From contig JAHHHM010000004.1 in assembly GCA_019359355.1 (NCBI GenBank), positions 1 to 64,000 of the forward strand: a DNA stretch of 64,000 nucleotides. The letters are read 5' to 3'. The notes under the pieces are model-generated. The model saw nothing but the letters and a program-made list of their open reading frames with translations. It searched no databases and had not been told where the DNA came from. The DNA is from Microcoleus vaginatus WJT46-NPBG5 (GTDB taxonomy: Bacteria; Cyanobacteriota; Cyanobacteriia; Cyanobacteriales; Oscillatoriaceae). A program made the translations under genes and the position numbers. Positions 37,655 to 47,407 of the stretch are shown in pieces (the first letter of the stretch is position 1; each line of letters opens with the position of its first letter).

Positions 37655-38848
37655 ATGGATTCCTCGGCCCCACATCGGCTGCCTCAACTGGCCAAAGTGT
37701 TCTTCAAACTCGGCGCAATCGGCTTTGGTGGCCCAGCGGCTCACATCGCCATGATGGAGGATGAAGTGGTCCACCGGCACAAGTGGCTGACGCGAGAGCA
37801 GTTCCTCGACCTCGTGGGTGCAACAAACTTGATTCCTGGCCCGAACTCTACAGAAATGGCGATTCATGTGGGATACATCTACGCCGGCTGGTTGGGGTTA
37901 ATCGTCGCCGGCATCTGTTTCATCGGGCCGGCAGTTGTGATCACCGGCGCATTTGCCTGGGCTTATGTCGTGTATGGCCAACTGCCGCAAGTCGCACCCT
38001 TGCTCTATGGCATCAAGCCGGCAGTCATTGCCATCATCTTGGGCGCTATCTGGAAACTAGGCAAAACCGCTGTAAAAAGCCGCAAACTTCTGCTGATTGC
38101 AGTTGCAGTTGTCGTAGCCTTATTTTTAGGGCTAAATGAAGTGATTGCCCTGTTACTGGGAGGCTTGCTGGGAATGCTTTGGCTGCGTCTAGCAGAGAAT
38201 GGAACCGGCACAGGATTTAACGGATGGCTGATCGGATTTTCCTTCCATCCTCTACTCTCCCAACTGTCTACCGCTTCCCCCCTTGCCTCCCCTTCTGCCC
38301 CGACTTTGTGGCAACTTGGATTATTTTTCCTGAAAGTCGGCTCTGTTTTATTTGGCAGTGGCTATGTGCTGATAGCCTTTTTAGAAGAGGGATTAGTCGG
38401 GCAAGGCTGGCTAACTCAGCAGCAGCTACTGGATGCCATTGCTATTGGCCAATTTACCCCTGGGCCGGTGTCATCAACCGCTACATTTATTGGTTATGTG
38501 ATTGCCGGCTGGCCCGGAGCCGTGGTGGCCACACTGGGCATTTTCCTGCCTTCGTTTTTTTTCGTTGCCGCATTAAACCCACTGATCCCGCGCCTGCGTG
38601 CCAGTCCTTGGGCATCAGCATTTCTGGATGCGGTGAATGTTAGTGCTATCGCCCTGATGGCGGCAGTGACAGTGCAACTCGCCAGAGGGACGCTGATCGT
38701 GTCAACCGGCACCCAACTCAACATTGATTGGCCGGCACTCTTGATTGCGGTCATTGCTGCCGTTGCAGCAATTCGCTTTCGCCTCAGCGCCGTCTGGCTG
38801 GTTTTAGCCGGCGCAGTCATGGGCTGGCTTGTCAACTTTATCTTTTAG
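37655..38848 (+). CDS. chrA: Chromate transporter family protein (two-domain)
   Basis: 397 residues with the duplicated CHR domain: FFKLGAIGFGGPAAHIAMMEDEVV near residue 14 and the repeat FFLKVGSVLFGSGYVLIAFLEEGLV near 222. Each half has about 5-6 membrane helices and the NLIPGPNSTEMA / QFTPGPVSSTATF motifs. Long-chain ChrA proteins export chromate or take up sulfate-like oxyanions in the inner membrane; the physiological substrate is not certain. ATG at 37655. It begins just outside the decayed restriction locus and is convergent with ugd. Confidence 0.9.
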   Translation: MDSSAPHRLPQLAKVFFKLGAIGFGGPAAHIAMMEDEVVHRHKWLTREQFLDLVGATNLIPGPNSTEMAIHVGYIYAGWLGLIVAGICFIGPAVVITGAFAWAYVVYGQLPQVAPLLYGIKPAVIAIILGAIWKLGKTAVKSRKLLLIAVAVVVALFLGLNEVIALLLGGLLGMLWLRLAENGTGTGFNGWLIGFSFHPLLSQLSTASPLASPSAPTLWQLGLFFLKVGSVLFGSGYVLIAFLEEGLVGQGWLTQQQLLDAIAIGQFTPGPVSSTATFIGYVIAGWPGAVVATLGIFLPSFFFVAALNPLIPRLRASPWASAFLDAVNVSAIALMAAVTVQLARGTLIVSTGTQLNIDWPALLIAVIAAVAAIRFRLSAVWLVLAGAVMGWLVNFIF

Positions 38849-38862
38849 ACAGATAAGAGGAA

Positions 38863-38887
38863 GGGCTAGGAAATAAGTCCCTAGCCC
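38863..38887. terminator. Hairpin between convergent chrA and ugd
   Basis: GGGCTAGG (38863-38870) pairs perfectly with CCTAGCCC (38880-38887) across a 9-base loop, and runs into a CCCCTAG tandem repeat. It lies between the two stop codons; it could terminate both genes, but there is no T run. Confidence 0.45.
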
Positions 38888-38912
38888 CTAGCCCCTAGTC
38901 CCTAACCTCTAA

Positions 38913-40304
38913 TTACCGGCCAATGCCAACGTAACGGAAGCCTGCTTTCTCTACCACCTCGCGGTCTAGGAAATTGCGGCCATCAATGATCACGCGGTTG
39001 TTCATCAGCTTGGCCATTTTTTCGTAATCCAGTGTACGGAACTGCTGCCATTCCGTTACTACCAGCAGGGCATCGCAGCCATCCGCCAGCCGTTCTGGAT
39101 CAGTTTCCACAAGCACGCCAGATAGGCCATGACGAATGCCGGTTTGAGACACAATCGGGTCATAAGCTTTCACTTTTGCCCCCAGCCGGTTTAATTGCTC
39201 AATTACGTTGAGTGCCGGCGCATCGCGCATATCATCCGTATCCGGTTTGAAGGTCAAACCTAACAAACCTACGGTTTTACCCTTGAGGATTTTCAGTTCG
39301 TGCTGAAGTTTTTCAATGGCAAGTAAGCGCTGACGCTGGTTGACACTGACTGCAGCTTTCAGGAGTTGGGCCTCGTAGTTATAGTCATCAGCGGTATGAA
39401 TTAACGCTGACACATCTTTAGGAAAGCAGGAACCGCCCCAACCAATGCCGGCATTCAAAAACTTGCTGCCAATTCGGGAGTCCAAACCGATTCCTTTGGC
39501 AATCTGCACGACATCTGCACCGACGCGGTCGCAAATATTGGCAATTTCATTAATAAAGCTGATTTTGGTTGCCAAGAACGCATTCGCGGCGTATTTGATC
39601 ATCTCAGCAGAACTAATATCGGTGACAACCACCGGCACCGGCGGCAATGACTGATCTTCAGCAAACTTCCGCTCAATGATCGGCGTGTAAAGTTCCTGCA
39701 TCATCGAGATGGCTTTGGCGCTGTTGCTTCCCAAAACAATCCGATCTGGGTTAAAGGTGTCGTAGACGGCTGAGCCTTCGCGCAAGAACTCTGGATTGCT
39801 GACGACATCAAACTTAACACCGCTTTCAATGGCAACCTCTTCATTTGTGCCGCCACCGACTCCCACTAGCACCTTCTGACGCTCTGCAAGGCCATCAAGC
39901 ACAATCATCCGCACCCAGTCACCTGAACCGATGGGCACGGTTGATTTATTCACAATCACCTTGTAGCCGCCGTCTAAATGGGCACCAATGCCACGGGCAA
40001 CGGCCTCGACATAGCGGGTATCGCTTTCGCCGGTTGCGAGTGCCGGTGTCCCGACGGCAACAAACAAAATCTCACCGTGAGCCACCCCGGCTGCCAAATC
40101 TGAGGTAAACTCCAGATTCCCAGTCTGATAGGCTGACTGCATAATCTCTGTCAGTCCCGGTTCAAAGATTGGCGACTGCCCAGACTTCAGCAGAATCACT
40201 TTTTGTTCGTTGTTGTCTACGCACACGACATGATGGCCAATATGGGCCAAGCAAGCGCCGGTTACTAAGCCAACATATCCAGTACCAATGACACAAACAC
40301 GCAT
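38913..40304 (-). CDS. ugd: UDP-glucose 6-dehydrogenase
   Basis: 463 residues, normal length. The N-terminal Rossmann motif is GTGYVGLVTGACLA; the catalytic Cys293 is in GWGGSCFPKD; the C-terminal UDP-binding region has GLTFKPDTDDMRDAP. It oxidises UDP-glucose to UDP-glucuronate with two NAD+. It lies 199 bases downstream of the UDP-glucuronate decarboxylase gene on the same strand, and the two catalyse consecutive steps toward UDP-xylose, so an operon is likely. The product could supply capsule or outer-membrane glycans. Confidence 0.95.
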   Translation of the reverse strand: MRVCVIGTGYVGLVTGACLAHIGHHVVCVDNNEQKVILLKSGQSPIFEPGLTEIMQSAYQTGNLEFTSDLAAGVAHGEILFVAVGTPALATGESDTRYVEAVARGIGAHLDGGYKVIVNKSTVPIGSGDWVRMIVLDGLAERQKVLVGVGGGTNEEVAIESGVKFDVVSNPEFLREGSAVYDTFNPDRIVLGSNSAKAISMMQELYTPIIERKFAEDQSLPPVPVVVTDISSAEMIKYAANAFLATKISFINEIANICDRVGADVVQIAKGIGLDSRIGSKFLNAGIGWGGSCFPKDVSALIHTADDYNYEAQLLKAAVSVNQRQRLLAIEKLQHELKILKGKTVGLLGLTFKPDTDDMRDAPALNVIEQLNRLGAKVKAYDPIVSQTGIRHGLSGVLVETDPERLADGCDALLVVTEWQQFRTLDYEKMAKLMNNRVIIDGRNFLDREVVEKAGFRYVGIGR

Positions 40305-40503
40305 AATCGTAGATCCTCAAAAATAAAGGTTTGGGGTTTGGGGAAAGAACAGTAAGAGGTGGGCAGCGTGAACCGAGTTAATTGTGCCCAGACAAGCGGC
40401 AGGAATTGCGCCGGTGTGAAATTTGTTTGAGCGCTTTTTTGTTCTGCCTTCTCTCTTTACTTCTTGTGCCTGTTCGTCACAGTGTTATTTAATGCAAAGG
40501 TTG

Positions 40504-41436
40504 TTAGTTTGAAGTGACACGGTCGCGGAAGTCCTGCACCGTCATCTTTAAACCTTCTGCTAGGGGCACTGTAGGCTGCCACGACAGCCAAGTTTTAGCT
40601 AGGGTAATATTCGGCTGCCGCTGCTTGGGGTCGTCTTCGGGCAAGGGTTTAAATATAATTTCTGCCTCTGGATTGACCATGTGCTGGATTTTCTGAGCCA
40701 ATTCTAAGATAGTGTATTCATCCGGGTTACCCAGATTGATCGGCCCAATGTGTTCGCCATTCATCAACCGAATCAGCCCTTCCACTAAATCAGAAACGTA
40801 GCAGAAACTGCGGGTTTGCGATCCATCGCCATAAACGGTTAGGGGAATTCCTTTTAAGGACTGCACGATAAAGTTACTCACAACTCGACCGTCATTTTCT
40901 AACATCCGAGTTCCGTAGGTATTAAAGATGCGAGCCACTCGAATGTCAACGCCATTTTGCCGATGATAGTCAAATGCTAGGGTTTCGGCAACCCGTTTGC
41001 CTTCGTCATAACAGCTGCGAATGCCGATGGGGTTAACGTTGCCGCGATAGTCTTCTGTTTGCGGGTGAACTTCAGGATCTCCATACACTTCGGAGGTGGA
41101 AGCTAGCAGAATTCGTGCTTTGACACGCTTTGCCAGTCCCAGCATATTCATGGTTCCCAAGACATTCGTTTTGATAGTCTTGACGGGATTGTACTGGTAG
41201 TGCACCGGCGACGCAGGGCAGGCCAAATGGTAAATCTGATCTGCCTCTAACCGAATCGGTTCGGTGATGTCATGCCGGATCAGTTCAAAGTAGGGGTTAC
41301 CGAACCATTTCAAGATGTTGCGCTTGTGCCCTGTATAGAAGTTATCCAAACAGATCACTTCGTGGCCATCGCCCATCAATCGGTCGATGAGATGGGAACC
41401 AATAAACCCAGCGCCACCTGTAACCAAAATTCTCAT
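40504..41436 (-). CDS. UDP-glucuronate decarboxylase (UDP-xylose synthase)
   Basis: 310 residues, an extended SDR enzyme. NAD-binding [10 protein letters not shown] is at residues 7-16 and the active-site Tyr143-xxx-Lys147 lies in RSCYDEGKR. The segments [22 protein letters not shown] and [10 protein letters not shown] are diagnostic of UXS rather than UDP-glucose epimerase. It converts UDP-glucuronate to UDP-xylose and CO2 in the cytoplasm. No membrane anchor, unlike some eukaryotic forms. It is upstream of ugd in the same direction. Confidence 0.93.
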   Translation of the reverse strand: MRILVTGGAGFIGSHLIDRLMGDGHEVICLDNFYTGHKRNILKWFGNPYFELIRHDITEPIRLEADQIYHLACPASPVHYQYNPVKTIKTNVLGTMNMLGLAKRVKARILLASTSEVYGDPEVHPQTEDYRGNVNPIGIRSCYDEGKRVAETLAFDYHRQNGVDIRVARIFNTYGTRMLENDGRVVSNFIVQSLKGIPLTVYGDGSQTRSFCYVSDLVEGLIRLMNGEHIGPINLGNPDEYTILELAQKIQHMVNPEAEIIFKPLPEDDPKQRQPNITLAKTWLSWQPTVPLAEGLKMTVQDFRDRVTSN

Positions 41437-41871
41437 CGTTTCCTACTCCCGCTCTGTTGATATAAAATCCGGTTGCACACTCTGAATCTTGTCCGCTCCT
41501 TAAACAAGCTGAAAACTTGACTCCGCTTGGTTTTCAGCCGTAATTATCAGCGTGATGAATCGCGCCTTGACAATTTAAAACCCTGACATACAAAACTTAA
41601 AATCGCTCAGGTCTGAAATCGCGCCTAAAGGAATTATTCCCCGGTTGCTGCGCGTTCTATCGCCTGTGTTCCTAGAGTTTTTGCCATTCCAGTCTTGCAT
41701 CAAGACTGGGTAACTCGCTGCAAGTGAATAAGGCTTTGCTACACAAGTACAAGTCGTACTCAAAACCAAATCAACTAGCAAGTTAACAAAAACTGCGGCT
41801 GAAATGAAACTTCAGCACGCAGAATTTATCAAATCTTTAACTCTTGGAGCAATTTGCCAAATCCTTCGGCC
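41437..41871. other. Intergenic region
   Basis: 435 bases between the end of lepA and the start of the UXS gene, both on the minus strand. No RNA gene or repeat is visible; a 68-codon open frame (41575-41781) has no recognisable product. The promoter of the UXS-ugd pair probably lies near 41440-41520. Confidence 0.4.
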
Positions 41872-43683
41872 TTAGCCTTGATCTAGCTTGAGCACGGCCA
41901 TGAAAGCTTCTTGGGGTACATCCACGGTGCCCACCGACTTCATCCGCTTTTTACCTTTTGCTTGCTTCTGTAGCAGTTTTTTCTTACGGCTGATGTCACC
42001 GCCGTAACATTTTGCCAACACGTCTTTGCGAATTGCGGGGATTTGTTCACTGGCGATCACCCGACTGCCGATGGTGGCTTGAATCGGAACTTTAAACTGA
42101 TGGCGAGGAATCAGTTCTTTAAGTTTTTCTACCATTCCCCGCCCAACATTATATGCTTTGTCTCGGTGGACAATCATCGCTAGGGCATCCACCGGCTCGT
42201 TGTTAATCAGGATATCGAGCTTGACGAGGGGATTTTCGCGATAGCCAATCAGGTGATATTCCATACTGGCATAACCGCGCGAACGGGACTTCATTTGGTC
42301 AAAAAAGTCCGTAACTACTTCTGCCAAAGGCAATTCATAAATTAATGTTGTTCGCCCTTGGGTAAGATATTTCATATCTTTAAAAACGCCGCGCCGGTTT
42401 TGAGACAGTTCCATCAACGCACCGACGTAGGTTTCCGGGGTAATCATCTCCACCTTGACAAAGGGTTCTTCGATTTTTTCCCGGTGGTTGGGATCTGGCA
42501 AGTGGCTAGGATTATCGATATCGATGATTTCGCCATTGTTGTTTGTCACCCGAAACACCACAGAAGGCGCTGTGACAATCAAATTCAGATTGTATTCCCG
42601 CTCTAAGCGCTCTTGCACAATTTCCATGTGCAGCAAACCTAAGAAGCCACAGCGGAAACCAAATCCCATTGCACTGGATGTTTCCGGTTCGTAGTGTAGG
42701 GAAGCATCATTTAATTTCAGCTTTTCTAGGGCTTCACGTAAGTCGGGAAATTGGTCGGCATCAATGGGAAATAATCCGCAAAACACCATTGGTTTGGCTT
42801 CGGTGTAACCGGGAAGTGGTTCAGATGCCGGCACTTTGGCCAAGGTAATCGTATCACCGACACGTGCATCTTCTACGGCTTTGATCGCAGCCCCCAGATA
42901 TCCCACCTCACCGGCATGAAGTTCATTGACTTGAACTTGTGTGGGGGAAAGTACACCCAATTCGTCAATTTCATACTCTTTACCTGATGCCATCAGGCGG
43001 ACACGATCTCCTTTTTTCACAGTGCCATCCATGACCCGGAAATAGACAATTACGCCGCGATAAGCGTCGTAGTAGCTATCAAAAATCAGCGCCCGCAAAG
43101 GCTGAGAGACGGTATCTTTGGGTGCCGGCACCAAATGGACAATGGACTCTAGAATTTCATCAATTCCAATGCCTTCTTTCGCCGAAGTATGAATCGCACC
43201 CGAGCAATCTAAGCCAATAATTTCTTCGATTTCTCCCTTAACTCGTTCTGGTTCAGCACCAGGTAAGTCAATTTTATTGAGAACCGGGATAATTTCTAGG
43301 TTATGGTCTAGGGCAAGATAGACGTTCGCCAAAGTTTGCGCCTCAACACCTTGGGACGCATCTACCACTAAAAGCGCTCCTTCGCAAGCGGCCAGACTTC
43401 TTGACACCTCATAGGAAAAGTCTACATGGCCGGGAGTGTCAATTAAATTCAGGACGTACTGCTGGCCATCCTTGGCTGTGTAATTCATCCGGGCCGCTTG
43501 CAGCTTAATAGTGATGCCGCGTTCCCGTTCGAGTTCCATGTTGTCGAGGAACTGTTCCTTCATCTGCCGGACATCGACTGTGCCGGTGGTTTGCAGAAGC
43601 CGGTCTGCGAGGGTTGATTTGCCGTGGTCAATGTGGGCAATAATAGAAAAATTCCGAATACGAGAGACGGGAACGTCAGTCAT
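41872..43683 (-). CDS. lepA: Elongation factor 4 (ribosome back-translocase GTPase)
   Basis: 603 residues from the ATG at 43683; the frame is open 11 codons further upstream, but LepA proteins start at [25 protein letters not shown]1 is [10 protein letters not shown]2 GITIKLQA, G3 DTPGHVDF and G4 NKIDLP. The C-terminal LepA-specific domain ends in [16 protein letters not shown]. It acts on stalled ribosomes in the cytoplasm. Divergent from the small ribbon-helix-helix gene. Confidence 0.96.
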   Translation of the reverse strand: MTDVPVSRIRNFSIIAHIDHGKSTLADRLLQTTGTVDVRQMKEQFLDNMELERERGITIKLQAARMNYTAKDGQQYVLNLIDTPGHVDFSYEVSRSLAACEGALLVVDASQGVEAQTLANVYLALDHNLEIIPVLNKIDLPGAEPERVKGEIEEIIGLDCSGAIHTSAKEGIGIDEILESIVHLVPAPKDTVSQPLRALIFDSYYDAYRGVIVYFRVMDGTVKKGDRVRLMASGKEYEIDELGVLSPTQVQVNELHAGEVGYLGAAIKAVEDARVGDTITLAKVPASEPLPGYTEAKPMVFCGLFPIDADQFPDLREALEKLKLNDASLHYEPETSSAMGFGFRCGFLGLLHMEIVQERLEREYNLNLIVTAPSVVFRVTNNNGEIIDIDNPSHLPDPNHREKIEEPFVKVEMITPETYVGALMELSQNRRGVFKDMKYLTQGRTTLIYELPLAEVVTDFFDQMKSRSRGYASMEYHLIGYRENPLVKLDILINNEPVDALAMIVHRDKAYNVGRGMVEKLKELIPRHQFKVPIQATIGSRVIASEQIPAIRKDVLAKCYGGDISRKKKLLQKQAKGKKRMKSVGTVDVPQEAFMAVLKLDQG

Positions 43684-43988
43684 ACGCTTAGCTTTAGCTG
43701 CCTGCGAGAAAAACAAAAAATAGGGGGTCGAGAATCTGCACCCAAAGACTGGGCTGCTTAACGCATTTTAATGCTTTACCAGCAAGAGCGGGTGATTCTG
43801 GTTTTATTGCTGTGCTGTGATAAATCAGCGTCGTACAATAAGAATTAGGGAATGCCCATGCAACCCGTTTGCCGGTTGCTGCTGCCTGACTGACAGGAGC
43901 GAGTGTTTTCCTAAACAGCGCGTTATTCCATCTGCTGTCTGCATATCGGCTGCCAAGCCCGTTCTTAACTTTTTAATAGGATTTTTTG
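43684..43988. other. Divergent promoter region
   Basis: About 305 bases between lepA and the ribbon-helix-helix gene. No gene or strong structure recognised; promoters for both should be here. Confidence 0.4.
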
Positions 43989-44222
43989 ATGATGAATGAG
44001 CCTGCTGTTGATACCCGTCGCTCAGCCGATAAGGTAGAAGTTTCTATCCAGATCGATCCTGCCCTGCTTGATGAAATTAAGCACCTGACAAACGATCCAA
44101 GCAAGGTCGTTGAAACCGCCTTGCGGCAGTGGCTTAGAGGTGAAAGCCATCGGGATGACGAACTGACTCGCAACCTGCCGAGAAACCCGCCAGTGCCGCC
44201 TAGAGGTGAGTGGAATGATTGA
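43989..44222 (+). CDS. Ribbon-helix-helix (CcdA/antitoxin-like) protein
   Basis: 77 residues from ATG 43989; AGGA lies seven bases upstream. The central part KVEVSIQIDPALLDEIKHLTNDPSKVVETALRQWL fits a ribbon-helix-helix DNA-binding fold: beta strand, helix, then a second helix after NDPSKV. The C-terminal 25 residues are Pro/Arg/Asp-rich and disordered, as in antitoxins that wrap a toxin. No toxin gene follows (the next 500 bases are empty), so it may be an orphan antitoxin or a plain repressor. Confidence 0.65.
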   Translation: MMNEPAVDTRRSADKVEVSIQIDPALLDEIKHLTNDPSKVVETALRQWLRGESHRDDELTRNLPRNPPVPPRGEWND

Positions 44223-44767
44223 GTGAGCGATAACCGGCTGCGGTGGCGCGGGAAGTTAGGGCGCTTTTGCCAGCTGTGCGGGCAGATCAAGTAGGCAGGG
44301 TCTTGATTCAACACCCTGCGAAACTTATCATCATGGCCGGTAAGGGCGCAGTCACTTCTGTGGTTTAACCCCCAACGAAAGAGGGTGAGCAACGCATCCC
44401 AATCTTTGTCAAAACAGACCGGCCGGATATCTGTGTTTAAACGTTAACCCTAATGACTGTTTGATTCTTGCGCCGAGGGTTGTGCACAAGTCAAGGGTGG
44501 CAAGCCTTTACAATAGGAAGTTACAAAGGCCATATTAAAAGCATTCTTAAAAATAGTAAGAATCGGTGTGAAGTCTTAGGGTTCAGGCAGGTTTTAGCAG
44601 AAATCTTTGATTGTTTTGTTGGCTCCGCTTTCTCTTTTTCCCTCTTAAAAACGTGTGTGAGACTCCTGTTTGCATATTTGAGCGGCACCCTCTGTCTCTG
44701 CATGGTGCCTCAATTAGCCTAATTTTTTGGGCTAACGCTTCGGGTTTAACTCTGGCAGTTTCCCATT
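44223..44767. other. Intergenic region with a small hairpin
   Basis: 545 bases. GCAGGG (44295-44300) pairs with CCCTGC (44314-44319) about 70 bases after the ribbon-helix-helix gene and may terminate it. Open frames in both directions (44468-44722, 44583-44885) have no recognisable product. Nothing resembles a toxin gene. Confidence 0.4.
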
Positions 44768-46603
44768 GTGACGATGATGACCTCTCCCGCTGATTTTCAG
44801 TCCCCGCTTGCGGACTCTCCAGCCCTGGCATCTGGGGCAGAAGAGAATTCTGCCTGGTTGCAAGGGCTGGGCGCAGAGTTGGCATTCACTCAAGACGCAG
44901 CAGGCGTCTATCTTTCTTTCCACTGGCACAGTGCTGGGCGTTACGGTCTTTTACCGGCACAAGTTAAAGGGCAATTGATGCGCGACACATTTGGGCCTGT
45001 GGCACTCACGCCTTATCTAGAACGGGTGGGGCGGGTTGTGGAGAGTTTGATTCCAGAACGCTTTAGCTATCCGTTTCGCTTTGGGGAGCAATATTTTCTC
45101 TTCGATCTCGTCGTTAGCCCCATTATGGCGGTTGATTCGGAGGTAAAGACAGTTTTGGTGATGGGCCGGCTGTTGCCCAATGAACGTAGCAAGAATTTGG
45201 AGAAACACGCGCCGGCGCAAGAGGATTCTACCGTTTTGGCGTCGAGTCTGGATCTGCACCAAAAGTTGCTGAGCAAAATTGTGGGGATTATTCGCCGCAC
45301 ACTGCCACCAAGCTCGGAATTGTACCAAAAGTTACTGAGCAAAATTGCTCACAATATTCGCCGCACTTTGGATTTAACGACGATTTGTCAGCAAACGGTG
45401 AACGGTTTGGGACAGGCGCTAAATGTGAGTCGCTGTATTATCTGCTTGTATAAAAATTCGACTGCTGCGCTGCCGGTGGTGGCAGAATTCTGCCAAGAAC
45501 CGTTTTGTGAGATGTTAGGGCTGGAACTGTCTGTGGTGGATGATGCTTACCTCAAACAAGCCCTAACCACTCTAAAACCTGTTGCGGTTGAGAAGATGCC
45601 GATGAATGCCTTTGGGCAACAGTCGTTGATTGTGGCGGCGACTGTCTACCAAGACCGGCCTAATGGGGTAATCTGCTTGCATCAGTGTGATCGAACTCGC
45701 CCGTGGAGTGCGGCGGAAATAGAGTTTGTACAGGAGTTGGCGGATCAAGTTGGCACAGCCATCGCCCATGCCACACTCTATCAAGAATTGGAAGCAGCCC
45801 GAGAGCAAGCCGAGGAAGCGTCCCGCCTGAAAAGCGAGTTTCTGGCGAATACTTCCCATGAATTGCGGACTCCCCTAAATGGGATGCTTGGGTTTCTGAA
45901 GCTGATCATGGATGGGATGGCAGACGATCCCGAAGAGCAGCAAGAGTTTCTTAAGGAAGCCTATCGCTCGGCGCTGCACCTGCTGAATGTGATTAATGAT
46001 GTTTTGGATATTGCCAAAATAGAAGCCGGCAAAATGCAGCTTGATCTTGGCCCACTGAAGTTGGATGAGCTGCTGAGTGCGGTTGAGGACTTGACTGGGG
46101 CACAAGTGCAGCAAAAAAATTTATACTTCCAAGTTCAAAGACCGGCAACCTGCGATGAAATTCTCCTATTTGGCAACTACCAGCGGCTGTTGCAGGTACT
46201 GCTAAATTTGGTTGGTAATGCGATTAAATTTACCCATGAAGGTGGGGTCACGGTTAGCGCCGAAGTGATTGTGCAGAAGGTAATCGTTCACAACCAAGAA
46301 CTCCCCGGTATGGTACTCGTACGCGTGGCAGACACCGGCATCGGAGTTTCTCTAGATAAACAAGACAGATTATTTCAATCGTTTTCTCAAGTAGATAGTT
46401 CTCGCACTCGCCAGTATGGGGGCACCGGCTTAGGATTGGCCATTTCTCAACGGCTGGTAGAAGCGATGGGCGGTGTGGTGAATTTTTACAGCATGGGCGA
46501 GGGACTTGGCTCAACGGTTACGTTTACAGTGCCGTTGTTTCAAGAGCCGGTGATGATTTCGACGCCATCCCTAGAAACTATTGACATTTTTGATGAAATG
46601 TGA
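44768..46603 (+). CDS. GAF-domain sensor histidine kinase
   Basis: 611 residues, soluble. The N-terminal 150 residues form a PAS-like sensory segment. Two adjacent copies of a 22-residue unit follow (LHQKLLSKIVGIIRRTL then LYQKLLSKIAHNIRRTL; DNA period 66 bp, 45257-45365). A GAF domain covers about 195-345, HisKA about 350-420 with the phospho-accepting His364 in SHELRTPLNG, and HATPase_c about 460-590 (N box NLVGNAIKF, G1 DTGIGV, G2 GGTGLGLAI). No receiver domain and no adjacent response regulator. A cytoplasmic sensor of unknown signal. Its HisKA closely matches the C-terminus of the ABC exporter at 54.7 kb. Confidence 0.92.
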   Translation: MTMMTSPADFQSPLADSPALASGAEENSAWLQGLGAELAFTQDAAGVYLSFHWHSAGRYGLLPAQVKGQLMRDTFGPVALTPYLERVGRVVESLIPERFSYPFRFGEQYFLFDLVVSPIMAVDSEVKTVLVMGRLLPNERSKNLEKHAPAQEDSTVLASSLDLHQKLLSKIVGIIRRTLPPSSELYQKLLSKIAHNIRRTLDLTTICQQTVNGLGQALNVSRCIICLYKNSTAALPVVAEFCQEPFCEMLGLELSVVDDAYLKQALTTLKPVAVEKMPMNAFGQQSLIVAATVYQDRPNGVICLHQCDRTRPWSAAEIEFVQELADQVGTAIAHATLYQELEAAREQAEEASRLKSEFLANTSHELRTPLNGMLGFLKLIMDGMADDPEEQQEFLKEAYRSALHLLNVINDVLDIAKIEAGKMQLDLGPLKLDELLSAVEDLTGAQVQQKNLYFQVQRPATCDEILLFGNYQRLLQVLLNLVGNAIKFTHEGGVTVSAEVIVQKVIVHNQELPGMVLVRVADTGIGVSLDKQDRLFQSFSQVDSSRTRQYGGTGLGLAISQRLVEAMGGVVNFYSMGEGLGSTVTFTVPLFQEPVMISTPSLETIDIFDEM

Positions 46604-46805
46604 AGTAGGAAAATCTTATTCCGGGATCAGCGATCAAGTAGTCCTCGGCAGTCTATTGCTCAAGGTAGCAGTTTGGGGGGCCGGTTAAAACAGCTTAATC
46701 TCAGGGTATAGAGACTCGTGGTTAGCTCTGGCATTAAACTGAGGATCGTACTTCCACCTTTCCCCGACGGGTAAATTTCACTCATTGCACTCAGGAGGAA
46801 TAATT

Positions 46806-47372
46806 TTGCGAGCAATTCTTATTAGCTTGGGGGTGATGCTGGCTTGTTGTGTGGTGCTAGTTGTGGCTCAAATTACCGGCAGCCGGCCAGAAGCCATTGC
46901 AGCAGAACTGCCATTGACCCAACCTCAAGCGGTTGTGGCTGCTCAAATTAACAATCCACTCGCCCAAAAGCCAACCCCCACCCTGCCCGATACCAATCCT
47001 GAAAACAACGAGACGGAGACAAATAAAAAGATGATTACAACCCCTTCCGGACTGCAGTATGTTGATGTGCAGGAGGGAACCGGCGCGAGTCCCCAACGTG
47101 GTCAAACCGTGGTGGTTCATTACACCGGCACCTTGGAGGATGGCACCAAGTTTGACAGTTCCCGTGATCGCGGCCAGCCTTTCCAATTTAAAATTGGTGT
47201 TGGCCAAGTGATTAAAGGCTGGGATGAAGGCGTTGGCACCATGAAAGTTGGCGGACGCCGCGAGTTAATTATCCCCGCAGAATTGGGTTACGGTGCGCGG
47301 GGTGCCGGCGGCGTGATTCCTCCCAATGCCACATTGAAATTTGATGTGGAATTGCTCAAAATTGCCGGTTAA
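46806..47372 (+). CDS. FKBP-type peptidyl-prolyl isomerase, membrane-anchored
   Basis: 188 residues from TTG 46806, chosen because AGGAGG (46793-46798) sits seven bases before it; the longer frame from 46785 would place the ribosome-binding site inside the gene. Residues 3-24 form a membrane anchor or signal, followed by a Pro/Asn/Glu linker (about 45-75). The FKBP domain covers 80-188: VVVHYTGTLEDGTKFDSSRDRGQPFQF, VIKGWDEGV, LGYGARG and IPPNATLKFDVELL. It folds proteins in the periplasm or thylakoid lumen. Convergent with dnaB. Confidence 0.92.
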   Translation: MRAILISLGVMLACCVVLVVAQITGSRPEAIAAELPLTQPQAVVAAQINNPLAQKPTPTLPDTNPENNETETNKKMITTPSGLQYVDVQEGTGASPQRGQTVVVHYTGTLEDGTKFDSSRDRGQPFQFKIGVGQVIKGWDEGVGTMKVGGRRELIIPAELGYGARGAGGVIPPNATLKFDVELLKIAG

Positions 47373-47407
47373 AAAGCTTAAATTTGGCCTTTCCCTGCCG
47401 GCTTAAA

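Noticed and set aside
41575-41781. 68-codon open frame between lepA and UXS
   Set aside because: Composition not protein-like, no start signal.
43989-44767. Toxin-antitoxin pair with the ribbon-helix-helix protein
   Set aside because: No toxin-like gene follows or precedes within several hundred bases.
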